Part shown: piece by piece, positions 13,365 through 26,818 of the stretch
Numbering within the stretch: position 1 is the stretch's first letter
Layout: each line of letters begins with the position of its first letter
Source: Micropterus salmoides
Lineage: Eukaryota > Chordata > Actinopteri > Centrarchiformes > Centrarchidae
Direction of reading: 5' to 3'
Length of the DNA: 64,000 nt
Assembly: GCF_014851395.1 (NCBI RefSeq)
Contig: NW_024040374.1
Span: 23,888,772-23,952,771, forward strand
Translations under genes and position numbers: made by a program
The notes under the pieces: model-generated
Told to the model about the DNA's origin: nothing
The model's input: the letters and a program-made list of their open reading frames with translations, nothing else
Databases searched by the model: none

Positions 13365-13498
13365 AGGGCCGGTCGGGCTTTGATGCTGCTGACGATGATG
13401 AATGGTCTCCTGCACTAGAGCTAGATGGTGTGGGAATGATGGACCTCCATAATGGTCAATCAAGCATCATCACCACCACCGCTGCAATAGTCTCTGAG
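13365..13498 (+). CDS. ralgps2: ralgps2 exon with start codon (coding 13,439-13,498)
   Basis: A TTTTCAG acceptor ends at 13,364 and a GTGAGG donor begins at 13,499. Coding residues 1-20 start MDLHNGQSS, aligning with MDLMNGQASS of the human protein. The 74 bases before the ATG are also free of stops in the same frame and encode an acidic stretch (FDAADDDEWSPALELDG), so a longer N terminus from an upstream exon cannot be excluded; I treat them as 5' UTR. Confidence 0.8.
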
Positions 13499-16400
13499 GT
13501 GAGGCCACGCCCCCTCGCTAGACTTCCACCCACTCTTTTCCATCTTGTGCATGCCTCTCCTAGCACTTTTCAACACTGGCAGCTTTAGCTTATGTTTATA
13601 AGGTGACAGAATGTAGTTAAGTGTTTTTTTCTGACTGAAATATTTTTCAGTGATTCTTAGCTGTGCTACAACACCAGGTTGGTTATTAATCCTCTCAATC
13701 CTCCCTCCTCCACTTGATAACCTTGTTGTTAACCGCACAGCTATCATACCTATCTTTTTAAAATGCAACTTGGTGTTTGTCTTCTAGAAGAGCAGCAGCT
13801 CAGAATCTCTCAGTGATAAGGGTTCTTCAGACCTGAAGAAGAGTTTTGATGCTGTTGTGTTTGATGTGCTGAAGGTCACCCCTGAAGAATATGCAGTAAG
13901 TGAAGTTTTTGTGTGTCTGGTTAACCTCTATGTACGAGTTTAAAAATGTAATGTTGAGTAAGCACAAATGTGATGTGCTGACTTGAGATGGGAGGAGATG
14001 GGATGGTAGAAGAGGAAATGGGGTCAGAGTTTGGATCAGTAATAATTGATGTTTGGCAGTGCCAAGCAGGTACTGATGGATCTCCCGTGGCTGCCTCTGC
14101 TCAAACTTTCCAACTATGAGCACACAGAAGTCACATTTCTGTTGAATTAGCCTCACATTATTGTGAGGAATAATGTTGCTCAGGATTGTCTTTAATTAAT
14201 GAAATAAAATGTTCCTCAATAATCTAATCTTACTATAATGCAAACATTTTTGTCCCTTAGTCTGCCCTATTCAACCACAAGTGGGCACTCTTTATCTTCT
14301 TATCCCTTCAAGTGTCTTCAGTTCAGGTCTCTGCATGGTACATCAAGGCATTTAAAGGTGCCCTCAGTAAAAGATCACTGTCACACCCACCAGCTTGAGA
14401 GGACATGGCCTTTCTTGCAGACGCAGTGTTTTAAATGTTCTACTATTTTATTGACCTTAGATTTGACATTTGTGATTCTTATACACAATACTGTCGCTCA
14501 TACATGGCGACGTGGTATTTGGGGAAATGTGTACATCAGCAAATCTAATTGTTGTTTCGTCTCCTCCAGGGCCAGATTACGCTCATGGATGCTCCCGTGT
14601 TCAAAGCCATCCAGCCAGAGGTGAGATCCCATCAAATCAGTAGCGAGGAGAGGGGTGTTGGCAGCTTTATTAGGACGTCATTTTTGACATCTAGTGTTAG
14701 AAATCAAGTGGGGCTGTTGAGTTACTTTCAAACACATTGTTGTTCATTTTGAGGTTGGGGAGTGACTCATCTGAAATTGTAAGTAACAGTCTGATACATG
14801 TACCCTCACATCTCACATTATACAATGAGCACGCACACAGAACAAATGTTGATTTGTCAATAACAGATCCAGATCAGGTCCAGTGGAATTCTGACTGATT
14901 ATTAGGGCGGCACAATTAATCTTATCGCGATGTCGTCATGTGCGATTACATAACCGCAAAAAGTGTGCAATTTGATAAAACAGAAAAGGTTTGTGTGATG
15001 TTGTCTTCTGTGTGTGCGCTGCAGTTTGCTCATTATCTCCGCCCACACGGGGCTCTCGCATGTAATTCTAAAAACTGATAAGCCTACGTGCAATGAGAAT
15101 TTTTTTATGAGCAGTGTGTAACTTTTAAGACAACAACCTACCGTAACCCCCCCTCCTTGCCCCGCGAGTAATCGTTCAAAACATAGTCTGATGCTCCACT
15201 CTGTGACAGACAGAGAGACGTCGGCAGAAGCTGAAGCAGTAAGACAGAAGAAAACAGGTAAGATAAGGAAAGTTTGGGTTTGCTTCGCTGCCCATTTAAC
15301 GTTAGCTGTGTCTGTGCATTTAGTTGTTCAACATGTTCAACTTTTCACAGAGCCAATGTGCTTGTCAGTCACTTTTCGTCGAGCGACCAATCACAGCCTG
15401 GATGGGGGCGGGACATTAAAAAAAGTTTGATGTGCTACAGCAAATCATCAAATGTTGAACAATATGATTATTGACAAGTTAGTACTTAGCATTAACAAAT
15501 TAGAGACCAATGTAGAGCCTTTTGCTAGCACAAGGATTAAATAAATAAAAACAACCCGCAGAAATGAAACAGTTGTAACTGGATTTAATATTCGACTAGT
15601 GGTAAAATAGTGTACTATTATATGACATTATAATGAATGTAGTATATTATTGTTATACTAACAGTATACTATTAACTAAACATACTCTATTTAATACACT
15701 CATGTACAGTTCCTCCTGCAGGTTGTGGATAGAGACTCTGCATTAGACAGATGTACATTGAGTCGGTGCCGGTATATGTGCTGCTTCTAGTTCTCTCCTC
15801 TGTATAGCAACATGCTCTCCTTGTTCTGTTTTACATCTGGTTTACTAGTTATTGTTATAAATATCGTTTTACCTTGTTCAAGTTGAGAAATACACATTTC
15901 CAAATGTCAGTATTTTGCACAATTCCTTGATAATTAAGCAAGTAGACTCATAGGGCCGTTTGTTCAAATAAAATCAAATCGTAATATTGTCCACAATAAT
16001 CACAATATGACCTTTTCTCTAAATTGTGCAGCCCTAATAATTATAAATGTATATATGTGTATTTAAGAATTTACTCTCTACTGTCTTTCCTCCCCTCTTT
16101 CTCCCTTGCAAAATCTCCATGCGGATTATATCCCTGTACCATGCTGTGCAATGAGCAGCTGTGATCAGAGCTCCCACGCTTAGCCACATATCATAGTTAT
16201 GCATAAAAGGAGTATCTATGTGTCACCCAGTCTTGCACACCTTGTCTTTTGCCTAATGTGAGATCTGGTGTAATCTTATGCTTTTTCTTTTTTGGATGGG
16301 AAGGCCCTTCCTGACAGCACTCAGGGATAACCTGTGTTTAAGGTTGGCCACTGTGGCCTTATAAAAGCAGCATACGGACCACAGCCCAGTGTGGTGTGGC

Positions 16401-19400
16401 ACAGTCTGACTTGCATATGTGCAACACTTGTCTCAATCTCAGCTAACACACACACTCCTCTGGCATGACATCATCTGCAGACCCACATTTTGCTTCAATT
16501 TAAATAACAATGTCACAGTGTAGTGTGACCTTTTTTGAGTCTTGTATATAGTTTGTTGTGTCTGAGTAATGGAAAACACTAAAGGTGTCACTGGCCTGAT
16601 TGAGAGGGAGGGCTGACAAGGAGATGACGGCTGCAGTCTGGAGGGAGAGAAGGAGCAGAGTGAACAGTATGCAGAGTGACCCAGCAGCATCCTGGCAGTG
16701 ACCGAGAGCTGCCCTCACTGTGCTTTTGTCTCAGAGTACGGGCTGAAAAAAACGCTGCACCGCTATGACTGAACTAAAACTCAACTAGAGTTTCCACTGC
16801 TGTCAGTCTCCTCGCCCTCCTCGTAGACACATGATGGGAAAAGCAGGTGTGTGTGTTGGTGCACGGCTGCTGTTTCACTCGGCTCGCTGGCCTGAGTAGG
16901 AAAATATTAAATAACTTGGTTTAATCCTTGAGTTGTGCAATAATGTTTTTACTGACATACAGCCAATTTTCTTTTTGTGTGCATTTTTGAGCACCCTTTA
17001 AATGCCATGTTACAACACTGAAATTTACATGCACACACACAGCAGCAAAAATAGGGCTCACTAATGAATTGGGAGAACAGTCACGGACTAACTGGGGTTA
17101 CAAGGACACAAATATTTAAATTCTTGAGAGTGAAAAGAAGGAAAAGAGTGTTAGTTTCCATGATGTGATGTGTTGTAATTCTCATTTGTTAAAATAGTTG
17201 TGAAAGAGTCGACCTTCGACTGGATATGATATTGTTGACATATTTTGGCTTTTGGCACAAGAACAAAAAATAGATGAATCAAATTTTCCACCAGATTGGT
17301 TCAAAGTGTTCCTGGTCTGTGGTCGTACTGATTAAAAATGTTTTTACTGCACGCGATATGGCAGCCGTTTCAGCTGTAGATAAACTAAGCCTGCCCTTGA
17401 GTCTTATTACGGCGTGGTGCAAATGTTGTCCTGTGTATGACTTAAATGTTCTGTATCAGCAGTCTGTCATGTTTGAGCTGCTCTAATGTTATTGTTTTTG
17501 CCTTTCCTCCAAAGCTGCGGTAATCTTCATAATAACTGACCACTTAAAACAGTTGAAATGATCATAAACTAGCAAGGACTTGGCCTGTTGGTGTCTGTGT
17601 TTTTAAGATTTTATTTTTCCCCCTCTCCATAAACCCATCATAACTGCCTTAATATAATATGTACACGTGTGTGTGTGTGTGTGTGTGTGTGTAAGAAATT
17701 GAGCGCCACAGAGAAACACACCGAGTGTCCAAAGGCTATTCTGCACGCTTGTGTTTACAACATTTTTATGTGTGTGTGTGTGTGTGTGATGTACACAACA
17801 TTTCTACATGTGTTTATGACTCCTAAACAGACACTCTGGCATGAGCTGGAAAAATTGCCCTAGACAGGATCGCCGTAGAACAGAGGATCTCATTAACTCA
17901 AGTGTTCCAACGCTGACATGGAGCAGATGTATGGAGAGCAGCCTGAAAGGTCTAGCCAAACCCTCTGGATGAGGAAGCAAAGATAACTGTTCGTCACAAT
18001 AGCTATAAAAGAGTACATGGGAGCTGTGGATGGGGACACCAAAAAAGATGAGGAGATGGTATAAACCACTGTGCAGGAAGCGTAGCTCGCTTTCCTCTTT
18101 TCCTCCTGACTCACTCCTAACCGGAGAGGCCGGGATTAGGGCTGAACGCATGCCGCTCTGACGCAGCAGACAAACACGTCTAAACACATCTGCTTTTGAT
18201 GATATGCAAGTGATGGCTCATAAGACATTGCCGTGCTTAAGGTTTGATGTAATTTACTTACTGCACGTAATGGAGCCTCGTCACCGCACTGCTCAAGGTC
18301 GTCTGTGGATGGGGTGCGAAAAGATGGCAGAGAAACTGACAAAGAGCCTGTTGACCAGAGCTTCGACAGAATCTTGTGTTCTGTTGGAGCGCAAGTGTAA
18401 TTGATGAGAACAGCAGAAGTTATTTTTTGATAGTAACAAAATCTATACTGCAGAGCAGCCTGATATTTTATCTACAACCCTCAGATGAATTGCTGATATG
18501 TTCTTTGGCTGTTGGTTCGCAAAGTGAAAAGCCATTAAAATGACAAGATGGATCACAGGAGGGGGGGATCCAAGGGACTTGTAGCTAAATATTTTCTCTC
18601 TCATATAAAAGTACGAGGCAGTGATTACTAATGGCTTGTATCATCGGCTGGTTTCCTTTTATCAACAGCAAACTGGATTTGATAGCTTGCTATAGCATAG
18701 ATAGATCAGCTGACAAGAGAAATGTAGAGAGTAAAACTTTGGGAGGGCTTTTTCTCCCGTCATCTCCGCTCTGTTTTTCTGTCCCAGTGGGGCATTTCTA
18801 ATTTCATAATCAGACGTACGGCTGATGATCTGCAGCTGGATGTTTATGAAAGTTTGGGAGATGGAGGCTGAGAGGAAAAGAGAAATTTGAGTGATGTAGA
18901 GGGACTTGAGAGGGGCTTTAGGGGGGGAGAGAGTTGCCTTTGTTTTTAACACACCGTCATGACAACAGCCAAGTAAGTAATTTAGTGGCTTTGGCTGGCA
19001 GGCTTTGCTTCAGCTCTCAGGGAATAGCTATCAGATTGCGTTTTTACGTACCCCTGAGAAGTATGTCAGTTTCTCACATGTCTGAGCGCTCCGCGTAGAA
19101 ATCCTCTGAACAGATTGAAGGTCTCATGTGCGGCGATGATGACTTGTAGTTGGAGGCAGGTAACGTTTCACATACTCGGGGCCCGTCTCGCCTGCAGGCT
19201 TAATGTTTCCCAGCATTGATTGTGAGATAATATTGTGTTTTCTGTCACACAGTCACATCTGGAAGTGAGACATAAAAAATAAAAATAAAAATCTTACACT
19301 CAGCTCTACAAGTCTCTGCAGGGCTGTAGTCCGCACATGTTGTTTTCTGCTGGAGCGATTGGACAATAATTGCTACACAACAGACACAGAAGGGAATCCC

Positions 19401-22400
19401 ACCTACACTACGGCCTGTCAGCATGATGGTCGATACACATTTATCACGGTGAAAGGTGGAGAAAATAAGGTTTTGTGTCAGCGGTTTGTCAAGACAGAAA
19501 AACCAAAATGACAGGTTTTCCCTTGGCCAAAGAGGATTTACTCCAGCATTTGAGATGCCAAAGGAATTCTTTGGGGATCTGTCAAAAATCAGCGGAAAAC
19601 CGCATCAAAACACATTTAATGATGCCTCTGTGACGACTACTACAGTTTGTTTTTAATTATGGTATTCTGTTTTCTTTTAGAATATTACAGCAGTTATTTT
19701 ATTAATGTCATGTACGTGTACTCCTGCAAAACTAATTCTTTCCATGGTGTGCACAGCAAGGTAACGAAGGCGGCTACTGCCTTGTAGGTCCCTGCCAGAG
19801 TCTATAGTTTAAAGCTGTCTGACTGAGACAACAATGCATTTTACAACCTTCTTTTCCGCCCTTTTTTGTTCCTATTCTGTTTAGCTCCTCAGTGCTTTCT
19901 TTTTTCTTTTTCCTGTGTATTTTTTTTTTAACCAGAACAGAGGAGTTCAGATAAATCTATAAACCAGTGGAACCATGAATTTAGCTCCTCTGGCTCTCTA
20001 CATGGCTCAGTATTAGATCAGCAACAAATACAACTGTGCCGGTTTTCCAGTGTGCGCCTTCCTGTCATCTTCAGTAAATCTATCTCCACCATCTCCTCTC
20101 AAACCTACTTTCTCAGTCTCTCTTCCTCGTCTCCCTTCTTTTTTCCACCCTGTTCCTCATCTTTATCAGCCCTTCAGCCCTCCCTGTCTTGGCCTGTGGC
20201 CTCTCACTAATGTTCCCTGGGATCCCAACAGTTTTGAGTTTTCCATTTACAATGTAGACAAAAACAAAGGGAATCGCTGTGGTATCTCACATGAGGTCAT
20301 CACCGTTTGTGGCTTAGCTGCAGCTGGTTATCTTATTATAGCCTGTACCATTGTTACATAATAGTCCTCACAATGTACTTATAAACCAAAGCTGAGTGAA
20401 CGGATAATGAGCTCTAAGTATGGTCGGTTTAAGGTTAAGATTAGATGTTTTAGGTTAGGTAGAGTTTTATTGTGGTTAATGTTCGACTAAGCTTCCCAAT
20501 CACTTGTTATTTGTTGACGATTGCAACTTGTAGGTAAATTAATTGTTCAGCCAGAGTTGACGTCACTTTTCCTTGACAGCCCTTATTTTAGCTATAACAG
20601 CATATATACAGCCCACTTCTAGCAGCCCCACAGGGCTGTACTTTAATGAAAATGCTGCTCAGCCAGCCCAGCATGTGGAAATGACAGGCTGTCTGTGGTT
20701 TGTTGGAGCAGGGGTTTTTTTTACTGCCCTTTTTTACTGCATCACTTAAAGCCCTCTCCTTACCAGAGCTGGCTCGTCAAAGCCTTTATCCAAAGACTAG
20801 TTAGTTTGTAATGCGTGAGTGTGAAATGAGACTATAAAGGCACAAGAAAAATAACGGAAATAACATTGTAATGGTTTCTGGAGAGGCTGTGGATCAGTTC
20901 CCTGCTGCTTCAATATACACAAGGCACTGGTATTGCTTATTACACAACAGCTGAAGAACAATAGAGATTAAATGGCTTCAAGCTTAGCCGGACGGACAGA
21001 CGGATGGATGGTTAGATTAGAAGACAGGCCCAGGTGGTCCAGTAGTGACGTATTGAGTGTAGGTTGTTGAAATGTTGTGGTCTTGGTGAGCTAGGGGAGA
21101 TGTAGGAGCCGTCTGTGTGCCTCTTCTCGGGTGTACCCAGCTACCTGGGTGGTCAGGTGCTGGTCTGAGGTGCGTTACACAAAAACACACCCGCCTCTCA
21201 CTAACTATGGAACGTCTTTGTTTAAGAACCAGCACCGAAAGCTGTCTGTAAATTGCAAAGGAGAATGACTGACACTGTGGCAAGCGCTTATTTAAAAAAA
21301 AGACGCAAGTTAAATAAACAGTGAGCTCTCCTTGGTGAGACAGGCTAGTGTCTCCTTCCCACCGATTTAGCTCCTGTGACAGCATGCTCATACTCTGAGG
21401 AGGCTCCACACAGGCTTGTAAACCTTGTGGGAAGATGCTGTTATGGCTTCTACAGTGTTGTATTTTATAGTCTATCTCTTCATCTTCTCTCCGCTGTCTT
21501 CCCTTTTCCTCTCAGTGTATCCTCATCTTTGTTCAGGCAACAGAGGCCCCCAAGGCATCAACTTGTCCATGTATGAATGTCTGCTTTTAACATCTGTTTG
21601 ATATGTTCTTTACCCTCCGCCCGCTGCCTCTAACGACTTGGAGACTCACCCTCGAGTGAGCAGCATGGCTTCTCTTTGCAAGGAGTGGTCCCAGGTCAGG
21701 GAGTTGTGAGTGGTTTGGGTGGGGGGGGGGGGGGTTATTGTGTGGGAGAGCTGCAGCCTGATTCAGCTGTTCATATTGTAGCCCAAGTCGGCTGGGCTGG
21801 CAGGGATTAGGAGGAGAGCTTGCACAACATTTTTCCGACTGTTACGTCAGTGTCCCTGGCCTCTGGACAACCTGCGGGGGCCAATGGAGGGTCTGGGTTC
21901 CCCTTGCAGTGTCTGTGTGGTCTCCGTTTTTTACCTCACGGCTGAGGACAGCAGCCGAGGCCAAACTGAGTCCGGCATGGTATTTGGAAAAAGATATTCC
22001 TGTTTAGTACGCGTGTTGTTTTCTGTGTTCAAGCTCAAATCATCGCCCCGGCTTTTTACACACTGTGTAATGAAATTACTTTCAGCACTGCTGCTTCCAG
22101 AGCTGCCTCTGCTTTGTAAGACTACTATTGGTGGATGTGTGGAAATTATTAATAGGAGAAAGTGACGAAATGACCATTTTAATCACTGAATACAAATTTT
22201 TAAGTCATCTCTCAAATAAAGAAGTCAAACAGTACATTGATTATGATAACTTGCAGCTGTTTTTGCTTGTAAATTTAATAGCTTGAGCTTTTTGACATTT
22301 TGCAAACAAAATAACGATTTGGAAGACAATTGGTCTAATTATTTGGTCTCTGGTAACTTGTGATGGACACTTCATGCTAACCAAACTGCATTTCTCAGCT

Positions 22401-25400
22401 AAATGCATTGTGTTGATCCATAATTTTGCCTATTAAAGTCTAGCAAGCATTCATGAATGCATCCCCTACCCCATAAAACATTTGCAAAGCTTTTATAAAA
22501 CTTTGTTTTAATAAACATTGTTTACATCAGCTTGCGGTTGGTGTCTTCTGCTCTTTTAATGTGGCATTTGTAACATTGCATTACTGTGACCACCATTACC
22601 AGCTGTGTATCACATAACGCCCGTGTTCATGGCGTGCATGGGCCTCTTCCTGCACAGAAAACCTTTTGACAGTGAGAACATTTTGATCGTGCTGCTTTAC
22701 ATTTAGGTGTAATTGTAACTAATTGGGACTGAATTATCGTCAATGTTTTGAGTTACACTTGTGGTTTTTCCTGCTATGGAAACTCAAAATGTCTCTGTGA
22801 GAGAGATCTGTCGCTAGATGAACAGATGCAAACTATAGTGGGACCCATTCATCAACCCACTGCTCTGTAGCGATCAAAAACTCCAACGGCTACTCTTTTA
22901 AACGATTCATCAATAAAAACATATCTAAATTAAAATTATTTTATCATGATTACGATCACTAAGTTTTGAGGTTGTATTCTTGTTCCACACTTAGGTACTT
23001 GAATTAGTGCTTGGTTATGTGGAATAGGTTTAATGAGTACTGAGCTTGATGCTGAGGCAGAGCGTGTTGCTGCATTGATTTACCTGTTTGTTTTTAAAGT
23101 CATCCATTTATCTGTCTCAGCCTTTGACTAGATCTTATCCGCAGCCTCGCTTTCTTTCTTCCTCCTCATCTGCTTTCTTCTCCTAATATATCCTGCTGTC
23201 TGCCTCCCCTCCACTCCCCACCAAGGGCACTCTGATTAGACTGAAGTACATTCAGTGAAATGCTGGCGCATACAAGAAGGTGCTGTGGCTCAGTGCATAA
23301 TGTCAGTTTTCATGTATGTTTTCAGGAGCTGTCAAGCTGCGGTTGGAACAAGAAGGAGAAGCACAGCTCTGCTCCAAACGTTGTGGCCTTTACTCGGAGG
23401 TTCAACCAGGTGAGACGCATATACAGTTTGCACCTATGTCACATTCAGTACCACCTCAGGTCACCCCCAAAAGGAGAGGGAAAACAGTCCCTTTTGAAAT
23501 GTTTAAGATTTATGAACCTCTCCCAGAGGTGGTTGTTTTTGAAGCTCCGTTTGTCATGGCAGCTCCCAGCAATCTCCATGTCTCCTCTCTGCTAGTCATA
23601 TCTGTCATAAATAGTCCCCAGGTGAGGAGCAGGTTTGAAGGAAGGCGGTTTGTTTCTCAAGGACCATGGCTGGTCCTTGAGTCTGGCGTGTAGTAAAATT
23701 GTTAATGTGCTTCTGCATGTTGGTGCAGCACACATAGGAACATTTCCAAATGTATGGAGGAGTGTGCATGGCATGCTCCCTCAGTGCCCTGTGAAATCAT
23801 CAACAGGAAGTTGAGGGTAATGATGTAAGGGGCGCCAATGCCCTTTAATCCCCTTCCAGTGTTTTTGCCAAGCTTCTTAAAGACCCACTTTACTGCCCTC
23901 CAGTATAAATATGAGATGATCTAACAAGAATGTGTTGCTGTGGAAACTTATTCATGTATAGCAGATCCCAAACGGTGATTCAAGATGTTAGCTGCACACA
24001 TTTCAGCTGCTGGGAGCCAAGGAAAATGAGCTTTTTTGGATAATGGGACTTGGACTGGGAGGACAGTGAGTCCCAGAAAGCTCCTTAGCATGAGCCGAAG
24101 CCATATTCCTCTTCCTTCAGTCCTTGTTTTATTGGCACCCCGCTTTGAGAGCCAATGGAGCAGAAGAGAACTGGCCAGTCTATTAAGCAGGCAAGCAAGG
24201 AGAGAATAATCAGAACCCATTATGATCAATGCACAGTAATCAGTTTTATTGGGTTTTGTGCAGACGAATCAGCAACTTGCCTACAGTAGTTAAAAAGTCA
24301 ATGTTTTCATGAAACATTGAAATCATAATATCGTAGTAATAAAGAATTAGTGGTGATGATAACCAAATTGCAGTAGAGTATATCCTCACCATAAAGGAAG
24401 AAGACAGAAAGCATCACATTAGTGTAAATTCACTGGGAAAAGACCAAAAACATGCCCAATACTTTCAAACATTTCACATTAAAAAAATCATCATATTAAC
24501 TCTTGTCCTGCTAACAGCACTGGCTGTAAGGCATATTTACATTTGAGCTAATATATTACAAACTCACACCTGTCAGATGATAGTCAAGGACTGGTACGAC
24601 AAATTCTCAAATAAACGTCAGCTTTATGTTTTAAAGATGGGGTAAGTGATTCTATTCTATAATACATCTTTTTATCAAATTCACTGAATATCTCCCCACG
24701 GTCCGCTAGCTGTCCGTTCTGTGTGCGCGCTGAAAAAAAAAATCCTGTGTCTGTACACACAGCACTGGCTCTGTAAATGACGAAACAAGCAAAGTGGCTT
24801 TGACCAAGCACACAACACTATTCCAGCTGTTTCAGCAATGATTTGTGCTTCAGGTAAAATGACTTGCCCACGGACATTCAGCTTACTTTCTAGTTCACCG
24901 AGACATGCTGTTGTGATGTTAGCTATAGTAACAGGACAGTTGTCGCTGTTTGGAGCTATAGTGCTGGGAAACAGTCTTGTTGTCTCTGCGTGTTAGCATC
25001 ATGTTGGCGTCGCATCAGCAAATGTAACAACAGTATGCTAACCCACAATTTAGCTAACATTAAGAACATTTCTTGTTGTGTCGTTGTTCGCTCTATATCA
25101 TGATTTTTGTCATGGTATTGGAAATCTCGAGAATCACTTACTGCACCTTTAAGTCTTAAGGTTAAGTGCTATGGCTTGTCCCGACACAAGTCTGTTAGGT
25201 TTCTACCACTGTACAGGCGTTAGTACATCAGGGATCAGATCCCTCCATCACCTCAGGTCTGTCAGTCAGCTGCAGTCCTTGTCCATATCTTCATCTCCTT
25301 CTCATCTCATCCTCCCCTCAGGCCCATAAATAGGTTGACCCACAGCTATCAGCTTGTGGCTAGATCTGTCTGCTTCCGCTTATTTATGATTATTGAAGCT

Positions 25401-26737
25401 CTGGGGCCTCGCAGTTCCATCTGGAGGCCTTGATCCGCTCATAAACGCAACCCCAAAGACATGATCTTTGCTTCAGGACATAATATGAGATCTGTAAAGA
25501 CAAGACCCTGTCTGCGCAAACCTTGTATCCCCAAACCCTCACTCATTCTCACATACACACTTGTGAGAGCACCGCCATTCTGAGTGATCTCATCGCTGTG
25601 CAGTTTTGGAGGCCATGGCTGACGAGGACACATGCTCTATAATGAACCCCAGTGGTACAGCGATTTGTAAAGACGTGCTTTGTCCAGATTGACCTCGGCT
25701 ATCCAGTTAGACCACTGAGGAAACTAAATAGGAGGCTGCAGCATGTTTAGCTCCCAGATTGGACACACATTTTACAGTCAATGGAAACTCCTGTCTACTG
25801 TACACTGTGGGTGGAAGGAAGATTTGACAACATTTAAGAGTTTTATTTTAAATCTTGAGTGGGAGCTGCTTCCTCACCTGAGGTCACTGTCTCAAGGCAA
25901 GAGATGCAAATTAAAGTAGAAGCCAAAGGCAAAACCCTCTGTCCATTTTCATCACTCCGTCATCCACTTCACAGACTTCTCCTCATGAAATGGTGAAAAT
26001 TAAAGTGTTTGCTGGAGGTTCAGTACCTGCATAGATTGAACTTAGTTTGATAAGCGTGACATGTTTATAGGGGCTGGGGAGGGGAGTCGTTGGATGAATT
26101 TATCTCTTCACTCCTCGGCTCCTCACCTCTTCCCTGAAACGAAAACAAGTCATGGGGCTGTTTCCAGGAAAAAGTAGGCAAAGCCCGCTGTAGGTTAGAA
26201 TTTGTGCACATGAAGAATGTAGAAAAGCATGGAGAAGCAGACGCACACATACACTTAATTTATAGACACACACGAGAAGCACACCCAGTGGTCTGTGGCT
26301 TGAATGGAGGAATGTTGACCACTGGCAAAGTCACTTAATCAAGTACATAGTAGAGTCCAACCGGAGAAAAAAAACGGGGTGTAAAGTGACAGAAAAATTC
26401 AGAGACCGAAAGAGATAAGTGTGTCTGTGTTAGAAGAAATGGTCAGTCACGCTGGAACAGTCTTATCAGAACACAGTGTGCAGACAGCTGCGGGCTTTGA
26501 AAGCCCTCAGAGCCCCGTGGCGATGAAGCTAACTCCCCCTCCCATTACCTCCTCTCTTCCCTCACTCTTCTCCTTTTCCTCTTTCCATTCCCTCTCTCCC
26601 CAGAGCTTAAACACTGATTGATTCACTGACGTGTGTGTGAGTGTGTGTGTGTGTGAAAAATCAGAACTTTTTTGCTTTCCAGCATTCTCCCTAAAGAGAC
26701 AGATTTCCGACATCACTCTGTCTGGCCAAGCACTCTG

Positions 26738-26818
<81 letters not shown>

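Larger units (their letters stand above)
14621..23325 (+). other. ralgps2 intron 3 (8.7 kb)
   Basis: Contains a 1.1-kb hAT-derived element, GT microsatellites and a G14 tract. I see no further exon or RNA gene. Confidence 0.7.

Noticed and set aside
13214..13588. 124-codon frame around the ralgps2 start exon taken as one protein
   Set aside because: It reads through the GTGAGG donor into intron 1; only its middle part is the real exon.
23316..23693. 125-codon frame over ralgps2 exon 4
   Set aside because: It is out of frame with ELSSCGWNKKEK and has no support.
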